Origin: Malus domestica
Taxonomy: Eukaryota > Streptophyta > Magnoliopsida > Rosales > Rosaceae
DNA: 64,000 nucleotides
Assembly: GCF_042453785.1 (NCBI RefSeq)
Contig: NC_091663.1
Location: forward strand, 35,390,001-35,454,000
Reading direction: 5' to 3'
A program made the translations under genes and the position numbers. The notes below the pieces were generated by a model that was given only the letters and a program-made list of their open reading frames with translations, was not told the DNA's origin and searched no databases. This document shows, in pieces, positions 60,801 to 64,000 of the stretch (positions are counted from its first letter, which is position 1; each line of letters starts with the position of its first letter).

Positions 60801-63800
60801 AGGTTGGGAGTCTGGCTCTCGAGATTCGGAGGGCGGTGCCTCTTCGATTTTGGAGTAAGGAATCTTGTTGGGGGTATTTTCTCGGATGTGAGTAAAGGTT
60901 GGGCATGTTTGCTAGTCTACCTTGCCACGAAGCACAGAGGTTGACACACAGGGACTTTCCAATTATCCAGCAGTGGTACTGTGCCTTTACCCTTGTGGGT
61001 AATAATATGGTAGCTAGACCTTCAAAATTTATGTGTCTAAACTTTGTTAGTGCTGTTTCTTTGCTATTCTTTTACCTTTCTTGGTCAGAGCGATGTAGTG
61101 GGAGCTGCAAGCTTCACGTGCTCAACTTTGGCAGAGACTTTGGCAAAGTTATCTGTGGTACCCATGAGCTATTGTTGCGTGTGGGAAGTGAGTGATTGAA
61201 CAGTAAGATTCATGTGCTTTCTACTTCACCAGAAGTCTTCGACAGAATGCCCATAATTTCCGCAAAGCTGAGTGTGCGAGTGACAGGTGCTGACAAGGCT
61301 AGAAAAGTAGGTGCCTCTTCGATTTCTGAGATCGGCCCTCGTGGTCTCTGAGCAGCCCAGCTTTTGAGAAAGCGAGCGCCTCTTTGATTGATTCGGAGAA
61401 CGATGCCTCTTCGATTTTTGAGAAAGCAATCATGCTGGGGGTCTGGCTCTCGAGATTCGGGGAGCAGTGTCTCTTCGATTTTTTAGAAAGTAATCATGTT
61501 AGGAGTCTGGCTCTCGAGATTCGGAGGGCGGTGCCTCTTCGATTTTGGAGCAAGCAATCTTGTTGGGAGTGTTTTCTCGAATGTGAGTAAAGGTTGGGCA
61601 TGTTTGCTAGTCTACCTTGCCACGAAGCACAGAGGTTGACACACAGGGACTTTCCAATTATCCAGCAATGGTACTGTTCCTTTACCCTCTCTTCGATTTT
61701 TGAGAAAGTAGTCATGTTGGGAGTCTGGCTCTCGAGATTCGGAGGACGGTGCCTCTTCGATTTTGGAGCAAGCAATCTTATTGGGAGTGTTTTCTCGAAT
61801 GTGAGTAAAGGTTGGGCATGTTTGCTAGTCTACCTTGCCACGAGGCACAGAAGTTGACACACAAGGACTTTCCAATTTTCCAGCAGTGGTACTGTTCCTT
61901 TACCCTTGTGGGTAATAATATGGTAGCTAGACCTTCAAAATTTATGGGTCTAAACTTTGTTAGTGCTGTTTCTTTGCTATTCTTTTACCCTTCTTGGTCA
62001 GAGCGATGTAGTGGGAGCTGCAAGCTTCACGTGCTCAACTTTGGCAGAGAACTTTGGCAAAGTTATCTGTGGTACCCATGAGCTATTGTTGCGTGTGGGA
62101 AGTGGGTGATTGGACAGTAAGATTCATGTGTTTTCTACTTCCCCAGAAGTCTTCGACAGAATACCCATAATTTCCGCAAAGCTGAGTGTGCGTGTGACAG
62201 GTGCTGACAAGGCTGGAAAAGTAGGTGCCTCTTCGATTTCTGAGATCAGCCCTCGTGGTCTCTGAGGAGCCCAGCTTTTGAGAAAGCGAGCGCCTCTTCG
62301 ATTTCTGAGATCGGCTTTCGTGGTCTTTGAGCAGCCCAACTTTTGAGAAAGCAAACACCTCTTCGATTTATGCGATCAACCCTCGTGGTCTCTAAGCAGC
62401 CCAGCTTTTGAGAAAGCAAACGCCTCTTCGATTTCTGAGCAGGCGCCTCTTCGATGTCTGAAGCTCCGTCGAGTGCAGCTTTTTATAGGGGCTGGCATTA
62501 AGTTCCAAAGCACACTTGAATCTCCACCAGTAGAAGCTCCATTCTTGCACTTCTAAGATCTTGATTTGTCCTACCTCTTCTCTCTTCAACACCTTTGAAA
62601 ATGTCTAGCCCCTCCGACCGTCGTTTTGACTTGAACCTTGTTGAAGAGGCAGCCCCGCCTTCTCCAGACAACATATGGCGCCCATCCTTCGTCTCCCCTA
62701 TTGGTCCTCTTACCGTTGGGGATTCCGTGATGAAGAATGATATGACCGCTGCGGTGGTGGCCAGGAACCTTCTCACTCCCAAAGATAACAGATTACTTTC
62801 CAAACGGTCTGATGAGTTAGCTGTTAAGGATTCGCTGGCTCTCAGTGTTCAGTGTGCAGGTTCTGTGTCTAATATGGCCCAACGCCTATTTGCTCGAACC
62901 CGCCAAGTTGAATCATTGGCGGCCGAAGTGATGAGTCTCAAACAGGAGATTAGAGGGCTCAAACATGAGAATAAACAGTTGCACCGGCTCGCACATGACT
63001 ATGCTACAAACATGAAGAGGAAGCTTGACCAGATGAAGGAAACTGATGGTCAGGTTTTACTTGATCATCAGAGATTTGTGGGTTTGTTCCAAAGGCATTT
63101 ATTGCCTTCGTCTTCTGGGGCTGTACCGCGTAATGAAGCTCCAAATGATCAACCTCTGATGCCTCCTCCTTCTAGGGTTCTGTCCAGTACTGAGGCTCCG
63201 AATGATCCCCCTCCGATGCCTTCTCTTTCTGAGGCTCTACCGACTGCTGAGACTTCTCCTAAGCAACCTTTGTGAAGGCTCCAAATAATTAAAAGTTTAA
63301 ATCACAAATTCGTTGTAAACTTTCCACCTCTTAGAGTTTCAAAGTTTGTGTAACAAGAAATGTTATGAAAACTAACAAAAAAGTTGTAAGAGAAAGTTAT
63401 CAGGATTTACTCTCGTATGGTCTTCTCATAACTCCACCAATGCCCCGCGTTGAGAATCAGCACATCTGCATCTCTCCACTGCCTGGAAGTCCTTTCCAGT
63501 TGATCCACCCTTAAGGTTATCTTCACGTTTTCTGGAGCGCCAGCAGGAGGGTGGCCCTGAAAGACTAGAAATGGTGCTCTGTAGTACTCCACAGTGCAGT
63601 TGAAGTCCTCAAACTTGAATACCAAGAACCCCGAATGCTTTGTGATTGGACTCCCATTCACCTCATAGATTGAAGTCTTGTTAGGTACTGCAGAGGAGAG
63701 CATACAGAGAAGAGACTCCCATTGGTTCCTTCCAATTGAGTCACCAACAAATACAACACGCCGGTTCCGAAGCTTCTCCAACATCTTCCCTGCATCGAAT

Positions 63801-63805
63801 CTGTT
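57835..63805 (-). CDS. TRICHOME BIREFRINGENCE-LIKE (TBL) O-acetyltransferase, 3' part
   Basis: Three minus-strand exons are in the window: 63411-63805, 58399-58557 and 57835-58156, joining in phase to about 291 residues. TBL proteins are Golgi enzymes that O-acetylate cell-wall polysaccharides. The first visible exon has the GDS block [20 protein letters not shown]. The last has the catalytic DxxH-type [20 protein letters not shown]. The C-terminus ends [11 protein letters not shown]. The N-terminal membrane anchor and the PMR5 N domain must be in one or more exons upstream of the window, beyond 64000. The intron between 63410 and 58558 is about 4.85 kb and full of mobile DNA. The GA|T junction gives Asp where many relatives have Gly. 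Confidence 0.9.
58645..59300 (-). mobile_element. 5'-truncated RTE-type LINE in the TBL intron
   Basis: The minus-strand frame encodes [20 protein letters not shown], then [20 protein letters not shown] and [15 protein letters not shown], the C-terminal part of plant RTE-clade LINE reverse transcriptases. It ends in the typical DNA tail CCCACTTAGTGGGAAAAGGC followed by a TTG repeat (58652-58678). The frame is open to the end, suggesting a fairly recent copy, but the endonuclease and most of RT are missing. Confidence 0.85.
60690..62450 (+). repeat. two-level tandem repeats upstream of the 62601 ORF
   Basis: A unit of about 70 bp (CTCTTCGATTTTTGAGAAAG followed by GGGTCTGGCTCTCGAGATTC) is repeated at 60700-60870, 61390-61560 and 61685-61770. 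A second unit of about 65 bp (CCTCTTCGATTTCTGAGATC then AGCAGCCCAGCTTTTGAGAA) repeats at 61312-61385 and four times across 62225-62450. A 500-bp segment, 60887-61387, is repeated at 61797-62300. Confidence 0.8.
62476..62600 (+). promoter_or_regulatory. likely core promoter and leader of the 62601 ORF
   Basis: TTTTTATAGG at 62480-62489 is TATA-like, followed about 110 bp later by the ATG. The leader is C/T-rich (CCTACCTCTTCTCTCTTCAA), as in plant 5' untranslated regions. Confidence 0.4.
62601..63275 (+). CDS. coiled-coil protein of unknown function, 224 residues
   Basis: A single intact frame starts [20 protein letters not shown]. Residues 1-60 are Pro/Asp-rich. Residues about 92-148 ([20 protein letters not shown] then [20 protein letters not shown]) have heptad spacing and form a probable coiled coil. 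The C-terminus repeats an EAPND-P-MP motif twice (residues 179-189 and 198-207) in a Pro/Ser-rich tail. No nucleic-acid-binding, protease or polymerase motif is visible. It lies inside a TBL intron, on the opposite strand, at the end of a repeat-rich block, so it is probably an element-encoded, gag-like or accessory protein. I do not know its function. Confidence 0.6.
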   Translation: MSSPSDRRFDLNLVEEAAPPSPDNIWRPSFVSPIGPLTVGDSVMKNDMTAAVVARNLLTPKDNRLLSKRSDELAVKDSLALSVQCAGSVSNMAQRLFARTRQVESLAAEVMSLKQEIRGLKHENKQLHRLAHDYATNMKRKLDQMKETDGQVLLDHQRFVGLFQRHLLPSSSGAVPRNEAPNDQPLMPPPSRVLSSTEAPNDPPPMPSLSEALPTAETSPKQPL

Positions 63806-64000
63806 CTTAAGACAAGAGATAAACCCAACATAAGATCTTGTCCAATCTAACTACTAAAGATCACTCAAATGTACTCAACTAGAGAGTATTCGGTGTACCA
63901 TCATCTTTATCATCATAAGTACTAAAGATCACTCAAATGTACCACTACCAATTATCGTTGTAATTATGATGAAAATTCACGATTTATAGACGAAATTGTC
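63806..64000 (-). other. TBL upstream intron, cut by the window end
   Basis: On the minus strand an acceptor (CTTAAG before AACAGATTCG) starts the exon at 63805, so this DNA is intron. It contains a short direct repeat, TACTAAAGATCACTCAAATG, at about 63852 and 63920. Confidence 0.6.

Larger units (their letters stand above)
59330..63330 (+). mobile_element. large repeat-rich retroelement-like block in the TBL intron
   Basis: The block begins with GGAAAGCAAACACAAGATGT and runs through non-coding DNA with internal duplications (GATATGGGATACTTTTGCTT at 59888 and 60045), tandem repeats (60690-62450) and finally an ORF at 62601-63275. The first part resembles sequence that I believe is highly repeated in apple. 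I could not define LTR ends or a target duplication. A large non-autonomous retrotransposon derivative is the best guess. Confidence 0.5.

Noticed and set aside
1..64000. CRISPR arrays, bacterial operons, phage or integrated viral genes
   Set aside because: None is present. Short regular repeats are microsatellites or transposon parts, and all real genes are intron-bearing plant genes.

Overview
This is nuclear DNA of a flowering plant. It has GT-AG introns, plastid-targeted and plant-specific genes, and many transposable elements. The basic helix-loop-helix gene at 17992-24861 reads like the apple TT8-clade anthocyanin regulator known as bHLH3. The Cassandra, SINE and MITE types fit the apple/pear tribe of Rosaceae, so Malus or a close relative is my inference. 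Exon joins were worked out by hand from splice sites and reading phase. No database search was run.

Layout. 1-5800: an unrecognised small plant gene (five exons, 1565-4711) with SINEs, an organelle-type tRNA-Asn relic and a hAT element nested inside an older MITE in its last intron. 6149-10801: SCY2, the second plastid SecY translocase (13 exons). 12467-16846: XPD/ERCC2/UVH6, the TFIIH DNA helicase (12 exons, all four Fe-S cysteines and the helicase motifs present). 17992-24861 (minus): bHLH3/TT8 (7 exons), tail-to-tail with XPD, with GA microsatellites upstream of its start.

25300-43200 is a gene-poor stretch of repeats. It holds several MITEs with clear inverted ends and target duplications, SINE copies, a Cassandra TRIM element carrying a 5S-rRNA-like LTR that is itself interrupted by a hAT element, a broken hAT transposase, and degenerate LTR elements. 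43390-45703 is an ALMT-family anion channel gene (6 exons). 45885-49617 is an internally deleted copia retrotransposon whose 5' LTR alone carries a MITE. At 50568 a secreted Gnk2/DUF26-like gene fragment is cut by a solo LTR. 52600-57200 holds a TBL-type gene fragment, two more Cassandra copies probably inside a hAT-like element, and a 1.7-kb hAT element.

57835-63805 (minus) is the 3' part of a TRICHOME BIREFRINGENCE-LIKE (TBL) O-acetyltransferase gene. Its first exon or exons lie beyond the window. Its 4.85-kb intron holds an RTE LINE 3' end and a repeat-rich, retroelement-like block that ends in an intact 224-residue coiled-coil ORF of unknown function.

The host genes share no pathway: plastid protein insertion, nucleotide excision repair/transcription, flavonoid regulation, anion transport and cell-wall acetylation. 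The strongest points for follow-up are the datable nested insertions, the allele-type features around bHLH3, and the unknown coiled-coil ORF with its tandem-repeat leader.
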